Counted from the first letter of the stretch, positions 52,746 to 61,756 are shown. The stretch is 64,000 nucleotides of DNA from Bradyrhizobium macuxiense (GCF_007993935.1 NZ_VITY01000002.1:620001-684000), one strand, 5' to 3'. Notes: generated from the letters alone by a model not told the origin. Made by a program: numbers and translations.

Positions 52746-53933
52746 CTAGGACGCGCGGGTGAGAAAAATCGGCAATCCCCGCTTGTTGCCATAGCTGGGC
52801 CGGTAGCGCGTCGTGTTGTATGTGCTGGCGACGTCCAGTTTGCGCGGCCCAAGCCTGGCGTCGGGGATGGGCACGAGGTCGTAGCGGCCATCGACCAGCG
52901 CCGACATGAGGCCGGACTTGCCTTCCAGGATGGCATCGCAGGCCATGTTGCCGAACGTCAGAGCGACAAGCTTGTCGATGAAGTCGGGGTCACCCGATCG
53001 CAGATCGTAGGTGAGATCGGAAACGATGGTCTCCTCGCCCGCGCGACGCTTGATTTCGTCGGCAAGCGCTTCCGCCACGCTGGCCTTCTTGCGGTGACCG
53101 TAGGCGTCAGGCTCGCCGTATTCCTGCACCTTGTAACCTTCCCACTCGGCACCCTCGCTGAGGACGATCAGCGCATAATTGCTCGGGTTGCCGCGCTTGT
53201 CCTCAATCAGCAACTGGATCAGTCTATCGAGATTGACCTTGAATTCGGGTATGGCGCATCGGATCGAGGTCGCGTACGCGGTGTAGAGCGCGGTAAATCC
53301 GGCATCACGGCCGAAGATCCGGAAAATGCCGATCCGTTCGTGCGAACCGACCGTGGTGCGCTGTCGCTGGATGGCATCGCTGGCGCGGGTGATCGCGGTC
53401 GAAAATCCGATGCAGTACTCGGTGTTGCGGACGTCGTTGTCCATCGTCTTCGGAATCGCGATGATCTTGACGCCGAGTCCGTTCAGCCTGTCCGCATAGC
53501 TCAGCGTATCGTCGCCGCCGATCGCGATCAGGTGCTCGATGCCGAGCCCCGAGAGGTTCTCCAGCACCTGCTTGGTGAGGTCCCATGTCCCGGTTGCGGT
53601 ACCGTCCTTGCTACTTGCCGAGAATGGCAGGTCCTGGCCCGCGAGATGATCGGGCAATTTCTTCATTTTGGAGGGATTGGTGCGGCTCGAGTGCAGCACG
53701 GTGCCGCCGCGCCGGTCGATGACGCGCGTATTTTCGCGGTTCAACGGGATGATGTAATGGGACTTGCTCGCCGGGTCGTCGAGGTTCAGGTGGGTGAGAG
53801 CTTCCCAACCTCGGCGCAGACCGACAACCTCGATGTCGTCCTCGCTACCGCGGTAAGTCACGCTCTTGATCACCGCGTTGAGGCCGGGGACGTCACCGCC
53901 GCCCGTGAGAATACCAATGCGCTTCCTCGCCAT
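52746..53933 (-). CDS. 6-phosphofructokinase family, pyrophosphate-type active site
   Basis: A 395-residue PFK: GGGDVPGLN (11-19) near the N-terminus, IGGDDTLSYADRL (138-150) and PKTMDND (161-167). ATP-PFKs carry Gly at the second position of GGDG and in PGTIDND; here both are Asp and Lys (GGDD, PKTMDND), the pair that marks pyrophosphate-dependent enzymes. It would then phosphorylate fructose 6-phosphate reversibly with PPi. A related sugar phosphate substrate is possible. ATG 53933 has GGGAGG 5 bp upstream; the ORF start at 53963 adds ten residues. Single gene. Confidence 0.88.
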   Translation of the reverse strand: MARKRIGILTGGGDVPGLNAVIKSVTYRGSEDDIEVVGLRRGWEALTHLNLDDPASKSHYIIPLNRENTRVIDRRGGTVLHSSRTNPSKMKKLPDHLAGQDLPFSASSKDGTATGTWDLTKQVLENLSGLGIEHLIAIGGDDTLSYADRLNGLGVKIIAIPKTMDNDVRNTEYCIGFSTAITRASDAIQRQRTTVGSHERIGIFRIFGRDAGFTALYTAYATSIRCAIPEFKVNLDRLIQLLIEDKRGNPSNYALIVLSEGAEWEGYKVQEYGEPDAYGHRKKASVAEALADEIKRRAGEETIVSDLTYDLRSGDPDFIDKLVALTFGNMACDAILEGKSGLMSALVDGRYDLVPIPDARLGPRKLDVASTYNTTRYRPSYGNKRGLPIFLTRAS

Positions 53934-54086
53934 GCCCACCTCCCAGGACTCGGTATGTGGCAATAACGCCTGCGTCGCGTCGGGGTTTCCACAACGCTAT
54001 CCGCCAACGGCGGAATCCTCGTGATCGCGGCGCTCCACCGGACCAGTTTGGGCTCCGATTCTTCGAAGCGCAACGCTGGTCCGCGC

Positions 54087-55454
54087 TCACCTTGACCGGC
54101 GCGAGGCGAGGAAATACTCGGCCCAGCGCAGCAACTCGAAGCGATCGCCCTTGACCAGCTCCTGGGCATCGCGCTGCCGGTACAGCACCAGCATCCAGGG
54201 CGCGAGCTTGCGCAACAAGCCGTGCGCCACATACTGCACCGGCTCGGTGAACGGCAGCGCCAGTTCGCTCTCCGGCACGCCCTGGACAGCCTTCGCCAAT
54301 TCGCGGCCGAGCGGGATGGTCAGCGCGACCGCGCGGCCGTTGCAGCCGGTCCAGCCATAGGCATTCGGTCCAAGCTTATGCATGCGAGGCAGGAAATCCG
54401 CGGTCATCCCGACATAGCCGTTCCAGACATAGTCGAAGGAGACCTCGCCGATCTGCGGCCACAGGCGCTGCAACCGCTCGGTCACCCGCGCCTTCAGCCG
54501 CCCGGTCTTGTCGCCCGGGCCGAGCACGGCGCCGCCGGTGACGAGGCGATTGCGCGCGTCGTAGCGCGCAAAATACAGCTCGCCATGGGTATCCGACATC
54601 GCCTGCCGGCCGGGGATGATGGTCTTGCGGACATTGTCCGACAGCGGCTGCGTCGCCATCTGCCACGACAGCACCGGCATTACCTCGGTCGCGATCTCGG
54701 GCACCAGCGATTTCACGAACTCGCCGCTATAGGCATTGGTGGCGACCACCAGCGCGCGGCCGGAAATCTCACCCTTCTCGGTCTTCACCACCCAGCGATC
54801 GCCGCGGCGCTCGAAGCTCGTCGCGGGCGAACGGGCGTAGATTCGTCCACCGAGGCCGAGCACGGTGCGCGCAAGGCCGCGCGCCAGCGCCAGCGGATTG
54901 ACGTGGCCGCCGGTCCTGTTCCAGAAGCCGCCGTACCAGGCGTCAGAGCCGAGCATGTCGCTGGTCTGCTCGCGCGACAGCAATTCGACCGGCGCGCCGA
55001 ACTTGGACCATTGCTGCACCCGCCGCTCGGCGATCTTGATCCGGCCCGGCGAATGCACCGGCTGCACCCAGCCGGCCTGCTCCTGCTCGGCATCGATGTT
55101 GTAGCGCTTGACGACGTCGAACAGCATGGCCGCGCTATCGCGCAGGATCGCGACGAAGCGCTCGCCGGCCGCGCCGTGCCGCTTGATGATGTCATCCGGA
55201 TCGGGGCGCGACAGCGTCGGGATCACCTGGCCGTTGTTGCGGCCCGAGGCGCCCCAGCCCGGCTCTGCGGCCTCGACGATCGCGACGTCGACATTGGCCT
55301 CGCGCAGGTGCAGCGCAGTCGACAGCCCCGTGAAGCCGCCGCCGATGATGACGACATCGGCCTGCTGCGCGCCGGTCAGTTCGGGGCAATCGGGGCCCGA
55401 CGGCGTCATTGCTGCCCAGAGCGAGTTGGGCCAGCGCACGGCATTGCTGCTCAT
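54087..55454 (-). CDS. FAD-dependent amine/amino-acid oxidase-like protein (PuuB/DadA style)
   Basis: A 455-residue DAO-fold flavoprotein: N-terminal SLWAAMT segment, VVIIGGGFTGLSTALHL (FAD-binding, about 34-50), GWGASGRNNGQVIPTLS, and near the end FDYVWNGYVGMTADFLPRMH and YGWTGCNGRAVALTIPLGREL. This pattern matches gamma-glutamylputrescine oxidase-type proteins, which oxidise secondary or primary amines to aldehydes with hydrogen peroxide release. ATG 55454 gives better spacing to GAAAGG than ATG 55457. Divergent from the VOC gene at 55533. Confidence 0.87.
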   Translation of the reverse strand: MSSNAVRWPNSLWAAMTPSGPDCPELTGAQQADVVIIGGGFTGLSTALHLREANVDVAIVEAAEPGWGASGRNNGQVIPTLSRPDPDDIIKRHGAAGERFVAILRDSAAMLFDVVKRYNIDAEQEQAGWVQPVHSPGRIKIAERRVQQWSKFGAPVELLSREQTSDMLGSDAWYGGFWNRTGGHVNPLALARGLARTVLGLGGRIYARSPATSFERRGDRWVVKTEKGEISGRALVVATNAYSGEFVKSLVPEIATEVMPVLSWQMATQPLSDNVRKTIIPGRQAMSDTHGELYFARYDARNRLVTGGAVLGPGDKTGRLKARVTERLQRLWPQIGEVSFDYVWNGYVGMTADFLPRMHKLGPNAYGWTGCNGRAVALTIPLGRELAKAVQGVPESELALPFTEPVQYVAHGLLRKLAPWMLVLYRQRDAQELVKGDRFELLRWAEYFLASRRSR

Positions 55455-55532
55455 CATGATCCTTTCTTGCGGGTGCCCGGTCATTCTGGTTAGCTTTACT
55501 CTACTCTCTTATTCCAGCCGGGAAGACAACAC

Positions 55533-56387
55533 GTGGCACTCAAGAACGTCATCGGAATCGATCACGCCGTGGTCATGGTCAAGGACCTCGACAAGGCCGC
55601 CGAGAATTACAAGCGGCTCGGCTTCACCGTGTCGCCGCGCGGCACCCACAGCGCGCATATGGGATCGGGCAACTACACCATCATGTTCGACCCCGACTAC
55701 ATGGAATTGCTCGGCGTGCTGACGCCGACCGAACACAATGCGCCGGCGCGCGCCTTCCTCGAGAAGCGCGGCGAAGGCATCGAACGCATCGCGTTCACCG
55801 CGGTGGATTCCGCCGCCGGTGCCGAGGAGATCCGCGCGCGCGGCTATGCGCCGATCGGGCCGACCGATTTCGAACGCCCGGTGACCTTGCCCAATGGCAC
55901 CGTCTCCGCGGCGAAATTCCGCACCTTCCAGTGGCCGACCAATGAGGCGCCCGGCGGCGTCCGTATCTTCGCCTGTCAGCACAAGACCCGCGAGACGGTG
56001 TGGATTCCCGACTTGATGACGCACGCCAATGGGGCAAAACGCCTCAAGCAGGTGCTGATCGTCTCGCCCGATCCCGCGACCGATGCCGCGCATCTCTCCA
56101 AGATGATCGATGTCGCCGTGAGGAACGATCCCGACGGTGCCGTTGCAGTGCCGTCCGGCGGCGATCGCGCCGACTTCGTGTTCCTGACCACCGACCAGCT
56201 CGGCAAGCGTTATCCCGGCGTGTCGCTGGCTGGCCTGTCCGACCGCGGCGGCGCCGGCCTCGTGATCGCCGCCGACCTTGCCGCGACCGAGAAAGCGCTC
56301 GGCGCGACCGGCGTGAACAGCGGTGGCGGCATCACCGTGCCGCCAGCTGCCGCGAACGGCACCCTGCTCGCCTTCGTGAAGGCATAG
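55533..56387 (+). CDS. VOC-family protein (glyoxalase-like)
   Basis: A 284-residue protein beginning with IGIDHAVVMVKDLDKAAENYKRLGFTVSPRG, the start of a glyoxalase-like VOC domain (His in DHAVV as a metal ligand), with MFDPDYMELLGVL (Glu ligand region) near residue 60. The second half is less regular and may be a degenerate VOC repeat, as in the glyoxalase_3 group. GTG 55533 is preceded by GGAAG 7 bp upstream. The reaction is unknown. Divergent from the FAD oxidase gene across 78 bp. Confidence 0.8.
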   Translation: MALKNVIGIDHAVVMVKDLDKAAENYKRLGFTVSPRGTHSAHMGSGNYTIMFDPDYMELLGVLTPTEHNAPARAFLEKRGEGIERIAFTAVDSAAGAEEIRARGYAPIGPTDFERPVTLPNGTVSAAKFRTFQWPTNEAPGGVRIFACQHKTRETVWIPDLMTHANGAKRLKQVLIVSPDPATDAAHLSKMIDVAVRNDPDGAVAVPSGGDRADFVFLTTDQLGKRYPGVSLAGLSDRGGAGLVIAADLAATEKALGATGVNSGGGITVPPAAANGTLLAFVKA

Positions 56388-56433
56388 CGGCCCAAGCTTG
56401 CGCGGCGCGGCATCATGCGGCGCCGCCACTCGA

Positions 56434-56464
56434 GCATCGATGCGAACCTTGATCGCATCGATGC
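56434..56464. promoter_or_regulatory. perfect 11-bp inverted repeat between VOC and sugar ABC genes
   Basis: GCATCGATGCG (56434-56444) and CGCATCGATGC (56454-56464) with a 9-bp spacer, 109 bp before the binding-protein start. Could be an operator for the sugar operon or a hairpin ending the VOC transcript; no T tract follows. Confidence 0.4.
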
Positions 56465-56480
56465 TGTACCTGCATCGGTC

Positions 56481-56530
56481 GATGCACGATCCGTCCGGAA
56501 AACCGGTGTTCACTTTTCCGGATCATGCTC
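56481..56530. repeat. REP-like hairpin, AGCATGATC family, copy 4 (degenerate)
   Basis: Inner arms CCGGAAAA / TTTTCCGG around CCGGTGTTCAC, right arm GATCATGCT intact, left arm degenerate (GATGCACGAT). Lies 43 bp before the sugar-binding-protein start. Confidence 0.75.
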
Positions 56531-56572
56531 TAGTATCTCTCCCAAATAAGAACCGTCCCAGGGGAGAGAAAC

Positions 56573-57895
56573 ATGTCGCATCACCTGATCTCGCGCCGGC
56601 AGATGCTGGCCGGCACCGCCGCCGCCGGCGCGGTTGGATTGACCGGATTTCCGGCCCGCGCCGAGGTGAACTGGAAGAAATACTCCGGCACCACGCTGGA
56701 AGTCAGCCTCGCCAAGGGACCGCGCGGCGACAATCTGCAAAAATACATCAAGGAATTCACCGAGCTCACCGGCATCAAGGTCGAATCGGAGCAGGTCCCC
56801 GAGCAGCAGCAGCGTCAGAAATGCGTGATCGAGCTGTCTTCGGGCAAGCCGAGCTTCGACGTCGTGCACCTGAGCTATCACGTGCAGAAGCGGCAATTCG
56901 AGAAGGCCGGCTGGCTCGCCGACATGTCGGGCTATCTCAGGGATCCGAGCATGACGCTGCCGGACCTGGTCGAGAGCGATTTCTCCGCAGCCGGGCTGCA
57001 ATATGCACGCAACGACAAGGGCCAGATGCTGTCGCTGCCGTGGTCGGTCGACTATTTCATCCTCTACTACAACAAGGAGCTGTTCCAGAAGAAGGGCGTC
57101 GAGGTCCCGAAGACGCTGGACGAGATGGCGGTCGCCGCCGAGAAACTCACCGATCCGAAGGAAGGCATCTACGGCTTCGTCGGCCGCGGCCTGCGCAACG
57201 CCAACATGGCGATGTGGACCAACTTCTATCTGAACTATGGCGGCGAATTCCTCGATGCGAAGGGCAACATCCTGACCGATGGCCCCGAGGCGGTTGAAGC
57301 CACCAAGCTCTATCAGCGGCTGCTGACCAAATGCGCGCCGCCCGGCGTCGCCGGCTTCAACTGGATGGAGTCGATGGCCTCCTTCACGCAAGGTAGGTCC
57401 GCGATGTGGATCGACGCCGACGGCTGGGCGCCGCCGCTGGAAGATCCGGCCGCCTCGCGCGTCGTCGGCAAGGTCGGCTACACGCTGGTGCCCGCCGGAC
57501 CCAAGGGCAAGTTCTCGTCGACCTATGGCGACGGCGTCGGCATCGCCGCCGCGAGCAAGAACAAGGAAGCCGCCTATCTGCTCTGCCAATGGGTGGTCTC
57601 GCGCGGACAAGGCGCTCGCCTGCTGCAGGCCGGCGGCGGCGTGCCGTTCCGCAACTCGATCGTCGACGATGCCGAGGTCGCCAAGGGCGTCAAGACCAAG
57701 GAGTGGCTGCAGTCGGTGGTCGACTCCGCCAAGATCTCCAAGCTCGGCCTGCCCGTCATCATCCCGGTCGCCGAATTCCGCGACATCGTCGGTGCGGCGC
57801 TCACCGCGACGCTGTCGGGCGCCGATCCCGCCACCGAGCTCAAGAAGGCGCACGAGCAATTCCGCCCGATCCTGGAGCGTAGCGAAAAAGCGTGA
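56573..57895 (+). CDS. sugar-type ABC substrate-binding protein (family 1)
   Basis: A 440-residue periplasmic protein with a twin-arginine signal (ISRRQMLAGT at residues 6-15, then an Ala/Gly-rich region ending FPARAE). The mature part has the solute-binding family 1 layout: TTLEVSLAKGPRGDN, SFDVVHLSYHVQKRQFE, LPWSVDYFILYYNKELFQKKG. Probably binds an oligosaccharide or sugar alcohol. GGGGAG lies just before ATG 56573. Its stop overlaps the permease start. Confidence 0.9.
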   Translation: MSHHLISRRQMLAGTAAAGAVGLTGFPARAEVNWKKYSGTTLEVSLAKGPRGDNLQKYIKEFTELTGIKVESEQVPEQQQRQKCVIELSSGKPSFDVVHLSYHVQKRQFEKAGWLADMSGYLRDPSMTLPDLVESDFSAAGLQYARNDKGQMLSLPWSVDYFILYYNKELFQKKGVEVPKTLDEMAVAAEKLTDPKEGIYGFVGRGLRNANMAMWTNFYLNYGGEFLDAKGNILTDGPEAVEATKLYQRLLTKCAPPGVAGFNWMESMASFTQGRSAMWIDADGWAPPLEDPAASRVVGKVGYTLVPAGPKGKFSSTYGDGVGIAAASKNKEAAYLLCQWVVSRGQGARLLQAGGGVPFRNSIVDDAEVAKGVKTKEWLQSVVDSAKISKLGLPVIIPVAEFRDIVGAALTATLSGADPATELKKAHEQFRPILERSEKA

Positions 57896-58830
57896 GCGTG
57901 GTGACACAAGCTTCGCCGGCGGCAGCCGATCAGGCTGCGCCGGCGCGTGAATGGCGTCCGCCGTCCTACTGGCCGTTCGTGATCCCGGCACTCGTCGTGG
58001 TGCTGGCGGTGATCATCTTCCCGTGGGTGTTCACGATCTGGATGAGCCTGCAGGAATGGAAGGTCGGCTCGCCCACCGTCTTCGTCGGGCTCGCCAACTA
58101 TTTGCGGCTGCCGACCGATCCGCGTTTCGTCGAGGCGGTCGGGCACACGCTGTCCTACACCGCGCTGTCGGTGCTGCTGCCGCTGGTATTCGGCACCTTG
58201 GCGGCTGTCGTGTTTCACCAGAAGTTCGCCGCGCGCGGTTTCCTCCGCGGCATCTTCATCATGCCGATGATGGCGACGCCAGTGGCGATCGCGCTGGTGT
58301 GGACCATGATGTTCCACCCGCAGCTTGGCGTGCTGAATTATCTGCTCTCGCTGGTCGGCCTGCCGCCGCAGCTCTGGGTGTTCAACCCGACGACCGTGAT
58401 CCCGTCGCTGGTGCTGGTCGAGACCTGGCAATGGACGCCGCTGGTGATGCTGATCGTGCTCGGCGGCCTCGCCGCGATCCCGACCGAGCCCTATGAGAGC
58501 GCGCAGATCGACGGCGCCAATTTCTGGCAGGTGTTCCGCTTCATCACGCTTCCGTTGATCATGCCATTCCTGTTCATCGCCGGCATGATCCGCATGATCG
58601 ACGCGGTGAAGAGTTTCGACATCATCTTCGCAATCACCCAGGGCGGACCGGGCTCGGCGTCGGAGACCATCAACGTCTATCTCTACAGCGTCGCCTTCGT
58701 CTATTACGACCTCGGCTACGGCTCGGCGATCGCGGTGGTGTTCTTCCTGCTGATCGTCGCGCTGGCGGCGCTGCTGCTCTACTTGCGCAAGCGCCTGCTG
58801 TGGACGTCGCAGCTCGGGAGCGAGGCATGA
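57892..58830 (+). CDS. sugar-type ABC transporter permease (MalF/UgpA-like)
   Basis: A 312-residue permease with a GTG start overlapping the binding-protein stop by four bases (GTGA), about six membrane segments, and the loop EPYESAQIDGANFWQVFRFITLPL, the EAA motif of the MalF/UgpA type. Pairs with the following permease. Confidence 0.92.
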   Translation: MSVVTQASPAAADQAAPAREWRPPSYWPFVIPALVVVLAVIIFPWVFTIWMSLQEWKVGSPTVFVGLANYLRLPTDPRFVEAVGHTLSYTALSVLLPLVFGTLAAVVFHQKFAARGFLRGIFIMPMMATPVAIALVWTMMFHPQLGVLNYLLSLVGLPPQLWVFNPTTVIPSLVLVETWQWTPLVMLIVLGGLAAIPTEPYESAQIDGANFWQVFRFITLPLIMPFLFIAGMIRMIDAVKSFDIIFAITQGGPGSASETINVYLYSVAFVYYDLGYGSAIAVVFFLLIVALAALLLYLRKRLLWTSQLGSEA

Positions 58831-59651
58831 ACCCGCGCTATATCCTCGGCCGGATCGGGCTGTGGCTGTCGGTGTTCGTCATCGTCTCGCCGGCGATCCT
58901 GTTCTTCCTCTGGATGGCCTCGCTGTCGCTCAAATTCGAGATCGACAACGCCTCCTATCCGCCGGTGTTCTTCCCCGAGCATATTGCCTGGAAGAACTAT
59001 GCCGACGTGTTCGCCTCCAACCGCTTCCTGACCTATTTCACCAACAGCCTCGTCGTCACCGGTTGCGCCACGGCGCTAGCGATGCTGGTCGGCGTACCCG
59101 CCGGCTACGGCATTGCGCGGATGGCCGCGCATAAATCCGCGATCGTGATCCTGATCGCGCGCATCACGCCGGGCCTGTCCTATCTGATCCCGCTGTTTCT
59201 GCTGTTCCAGTGGCTCGGCCTGCTCGGCACGCTGGTGCCGCAGATCATCATCCATCTCGTGGTGACGGTGCCGATCGTGATCTGGATCATGATCGGCTAT
59301 TTCGAGACCACGCCGCTGGAGCTGGAGGAAGCCGCGCTGATCGACGGCGCCACGCGCTGGCAGGTATTCCGCCATGTCGCGCTGCCGATCGCGAGGCCCG
59401 GGCTTGCGGTCGCCTTCATCCTCGCGGTGATCTTCTCCTGGAACAACTTCGTGTTCGGCATCGTGCTGGCTGGACGCGAGACCCGCACGCTGCCGGTCGC
59501 GGTCTACAACATGATCTCGTTCGACCAGCTGAGCTGGGGCCCGCTCGCCGCCGCCGCACTGATCGTGACCGCGCCGGTGCTGCTGCTCACCGTGATGGCG
59601 CAGCGGCAGATCGTCGCCGGGCTGACGGCCGGCGCGGTGAAGGGCGGTTAG
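58827..59651 (+). CDS. sugar-type ABC transporter permease (MalG/UgpE-like)
   Basis: A 274-residue permease; ATG 58827 overlaps the preceding stop by four bases, which decides the start over the TTG-type frame opening at 58800. EAA loop ELEEAALIDGATRWQVFRHVALPIARPG and C-terminal FIFxWNNFVFG-like block are typical of MalG/UgpE permeases. No ATPase follows: the next gene, 33 bp on, is the convergent araC-type regulator. The importer must borrow an ATPase from elsewhere. Confidence 0.92.
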   Translation: MNPRYILGRIGLWLSVFVIVSPAILFFLWMASLSLKFEIDNASYPPVFFPEHIAWKNYADVFASNRFLTYFTNSLVVTGCATALAMLVGVPAGYGIARMAAHKSAIVILIARITPGLSYLIPLFLLFQWLGLLGTLVPQIIIHLVVTVPIVIWIMIGYFETTPLELEEAALIDGATRWQVFRHVALPIARPGLAVAFILAVIFSWNNFVFGIVLAGRETRTLPVAVYNMISFDQLSWGPLAAAALIVTAPVLLLTVMAQRQIVAGLTAGAVKGG

Positions 59652-59684
59652 GGCGTGCGCCATGAGCGGACACCTGGGCCAAGG

Positions 59685-60647
59685 TCATTCGGCAACTTCT
59701 GCTTCCTGAGCGTCCCCTTGCCTTCCTCCGCCGTCAGATCGTCGCGCCGCTCGATACCGGCCGGGCGATAGGCCGTGATGCCGATTGAACAGCTTCGAAA
59801 ACGCCGCGGCTGTCTCGTAGCCGACCCGGCTCGCAATTCGTGCGATCGGCTCGTCGCTGGTTTCGAGCAGGAACGCCGCTTCTGCCATCCGACGTTCGAT
59901 AACGTAACGATGCATGGACTGGCCGACGAGCCTGGTGAAACGGGCCGAAAATGCCGAACGGCCGAGCCCCACGCGGCGGCCGAGGTCGCTCAGGGCCCAC
60001 GGCCGCTCCGGGTTTTCGTGAATCAGCTTGAGCGCTGGTCCGATATGCGGATCCGATATCGCCCCGAGCCACCCGCCTTCTCCGGGACCGAGAGACTTGA
60101 TCCAGCTTCGGAGCACCTCGACAAAGAGTACTTCCGTCAATCGTGAAAGCGCGACGCGTTGACCGGGACGCTCGGTCGCCGACTCGCTCATCAAGCGGCG
60201 CAGGATTGCTTCAAGCCAACCACTGTCCGCCGTTGGCTTCAGCAAGAGCACGGGTGGAAGTAACTCCAGCACGTTGCCAAACAGCGGCCGCGACACCGTG
60301 AAATTGCCGCAGAGCATGGCCGAGAGCGGCTTTGCACGGCCGCCGTGACGGATGAAGCCAAGACGCGGCGACGATCGATCGATGTCCATAATCCGCAGAG
60401 GCTCGGCCCGGCGATCCGAATAAAACACATGGGGCTCTCCGCGCGTGATGACGACAAAGTCGCCCCCAGTCATCTGGATTTTCTGCCCCCGTCCGACCGC
60501 AAGGGTCGCTGAGCCCTGGCTGAGATAATGAAACAGAGCGTAGGGGCGCGCCGGCAACTCAAGACGCCAGGGATGGCCCAGCTCGAAGTGAAAGAGCAGC
60601 GTCCCGCTGAGACGAACGCGATCGAGCACCTGGGCGAGTATGTCCAT
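59685..60647 (-). CDS. AraC-family transcriptional regulator
   Basis: A 320-residue regulator with an N-terminal cupin-like ligand domain (AraC_binding_2/cupin_6 style: HPWRLELPARPYALFHYLSQG near residue 25, GDFVVITRGEPHVFYSD) and a C-terminal double helix-turn-helix (WALSDLGRRVGLGRSAFSARFTRLVGQSMHRYVIERRM as landmark from about 218, then IARIASRVGYETAAAFSKLF and GLSPGRYR). ATG 60647 starts the cupin domain properly. Divergent from a secreted hydrolase across 214 bp that hold repeated CGGACGATTG boxes, so it probably controls that gene and itself. Confidence 0.9.
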   Translation of the reverse strand: MDILAQVLDRVRLSGTLLFHFELGHPWRLELPARPYALFHYLSQGSATLAVGRGQKIQMTGGDFVVITRGEPHVFYSDRRAEPLRIMDIDRSSPRLGFIRHGGRAKPLSAMLCGNFTVSRPLFGNVLELLPPVLLLKPTADSGWLEAILRRLMSESATERPGQRVALSRLTEVLFVEVLRSWIKSLGPGEGGWLGAISDPHIGPALKLIHENPERPWALSDLGRRVGLGRSAFSARFTRLVGQSMHRYVIERRMAEAAFLLETSDEPIARIASRVGYETAAAFSKLFNRHHGLSPGRYRAARRSDGGGRQGDAQEAEVAE

Positions 60648-60666
60648 GCCGCCGAGACTAGACCTG

Positions 60667-60711
60667 CGGACGATTGGACACAACATCCGGACGATTGATC
60701 TCTATCGTCCG
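60667..60711. promoter_or_regulatory. candidate AraC-type operator (CGGACGATTG repeats)
   Basis: CGGACGATTG occurs at 60667-60676 and again at 60688-60697, exactly 21 bp apart (two helical turns), and an inverted copy ATCGTCCG lies at 60704-60711. All are within 65 bp upstream of the araC-type start. Direct repeats on one DNA face suit AraC-family dimers. Confidence 0.55.
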
Positions 60712-60861
60712 AAAAGTCCGCGAACTAGTCATGCCGCGGCGGGCCGACGTCACGTACGGCAACCATTTCGCCGATGGCAGATGGAAGAACCGCGACCTTG
60801 CTGGAAACGCCTGCCCATTCCCCCGGACCGCGTTCGTCCGATACGTCAACAGGAACAATCG

Positions 60862-61632
60862 ATGCGAAATCTCCTGCTCTCAGCCGCCACCATACTCCTG
60901 GCCGGATCGACATTGGTCGGCTCGGCCAATTCCGCCGAACTGCCCAAGGGCGCAGCCCACAACATCGTGCTGGTGCACGGCGCTTTCGTGGACCAGACCA
61001 GTTGGCAACCCGTTGCCGATATTCTCACGAAGAAAGGCTACAGCGTCACGCTCGTGGAAAATCCGCTCACTTCGCTTGCCGCCGACGTCGATGCCACCAA
61101 GCAGGCGCTCGCGAAGCAGGACGGCAAGACCGTCCTCGTCGGCCACTCATGGGGCGGCGTGGTGATCACGCAAGCCGGTAACGATCCCAAGGTCTCGGCG
61201 CTGGTCTATGTTTCCGCCTTCGCGCCGGAGGTCGGCGAATCCGTGGCGTCACTGGCAAAGGCCGGCCCGCCGACGGAAGGCGGCAATGCGATCCATCCCG
61301 ACGCGAAGGGCAATTTGTACATCGATCCCAAGGTGTTTCCGTCGGCGGTCGCGGCAGACCTTCCGCCGGAAATCGCTGCGCACCTGGCCAACTCGCAGCT
61401 TCCGTTGAACCACGTTGCGTTCGAAGCCCCCGTCGACATCGCGGCCTGGCATGACAAGCCGACGTTCTACGTCATCAGCACGAAGGACAAAGTCATCGCG
61501 CCGGAGGCCCAGAAGTCGTTCGCAGCCAGGATGAAGGCTCAAACGACGGAAGTCGCCGGCAGCCATGCTTCGCTCGTCGTTCATGCGAAGCAAGTCGCTG
61601 AGGTCATCGAAAAGGCAGCGCTCGCGAAGTGA
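60862..61632 (+). CDS. secreted alpha/beta hydrolase
   Basis: A 256-residue protein with a signal peptide (about 1-23, ending ANSAE) and an alpha/beta-hydrolase core: HNIVLVHGAFVDQTSW, nucleophile elbow VGHSWGG, acid-region YVISTKDKVIAPE and His in GSHASLV. Resembles the small AB-hydrolase group (salicylate esterase/pyrethroid hydrolase-like) that is often secreted in proteobacteria. ATG 60862 has AGGAAC upstream; the frame open from 60640 lacks support. Probably controlled by the divergent AraC regulator. Confidence 0.88.
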   Translation: MRNLLLSAATILLAGSTLVGSANSAELPKGAAHNIVLVHGAFVDQTSWQPVADILTKKGYSVTLVENPLTSLAADVDATKQALAKQDGKTVLVGHSWGGVVITQAGNDPKVSALVYVSAFAPEVGESVASLAKAGPPTEGGNAIHPDAKGNLYIDPKVFPSAVAADLPPEIAAHLANSQLPLNHVAFEAPVDIAAWHDKPTFYVISTKDKVIAPEAQKSFAARMKAQTTEVAGSHASLVVHAKQVAEVIEKAALAK

Positions 61633-61638
61633 GGGTAC

Positions 61639-61666
61639 CGCTCCCGGCGCTTTCGCGCCGGGAGCG
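61639..61666. terminator. 12-bp stem-loop after the secreted hydrolase gene
   Basis: CGCTCCCGGCGC (61639-61650) pairs perfectly with GCGCCGGGAGCG (61655-61666) around TTTC, 6 bp past the stop. No T tract follows, so termination may be incomplete and the NTF2-like gene could share the transcript. Confidence 0.6.
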
Positions 61667-61756
61667 CGCCTGCTCGCGCGTAGGAATGCAGAACGTATTG
61701 GACCGCGATGGCACAAGCCAGCCAACGTCGCCGAACGTCCGAAGGGAATTTCCTGC

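Noticed and set aside
50825..52936. 703-codon minus-strand open frame
   Set aside because: Antisense to the fused ABC ATPase, which has two full sets of nucleotide-binding motifs.
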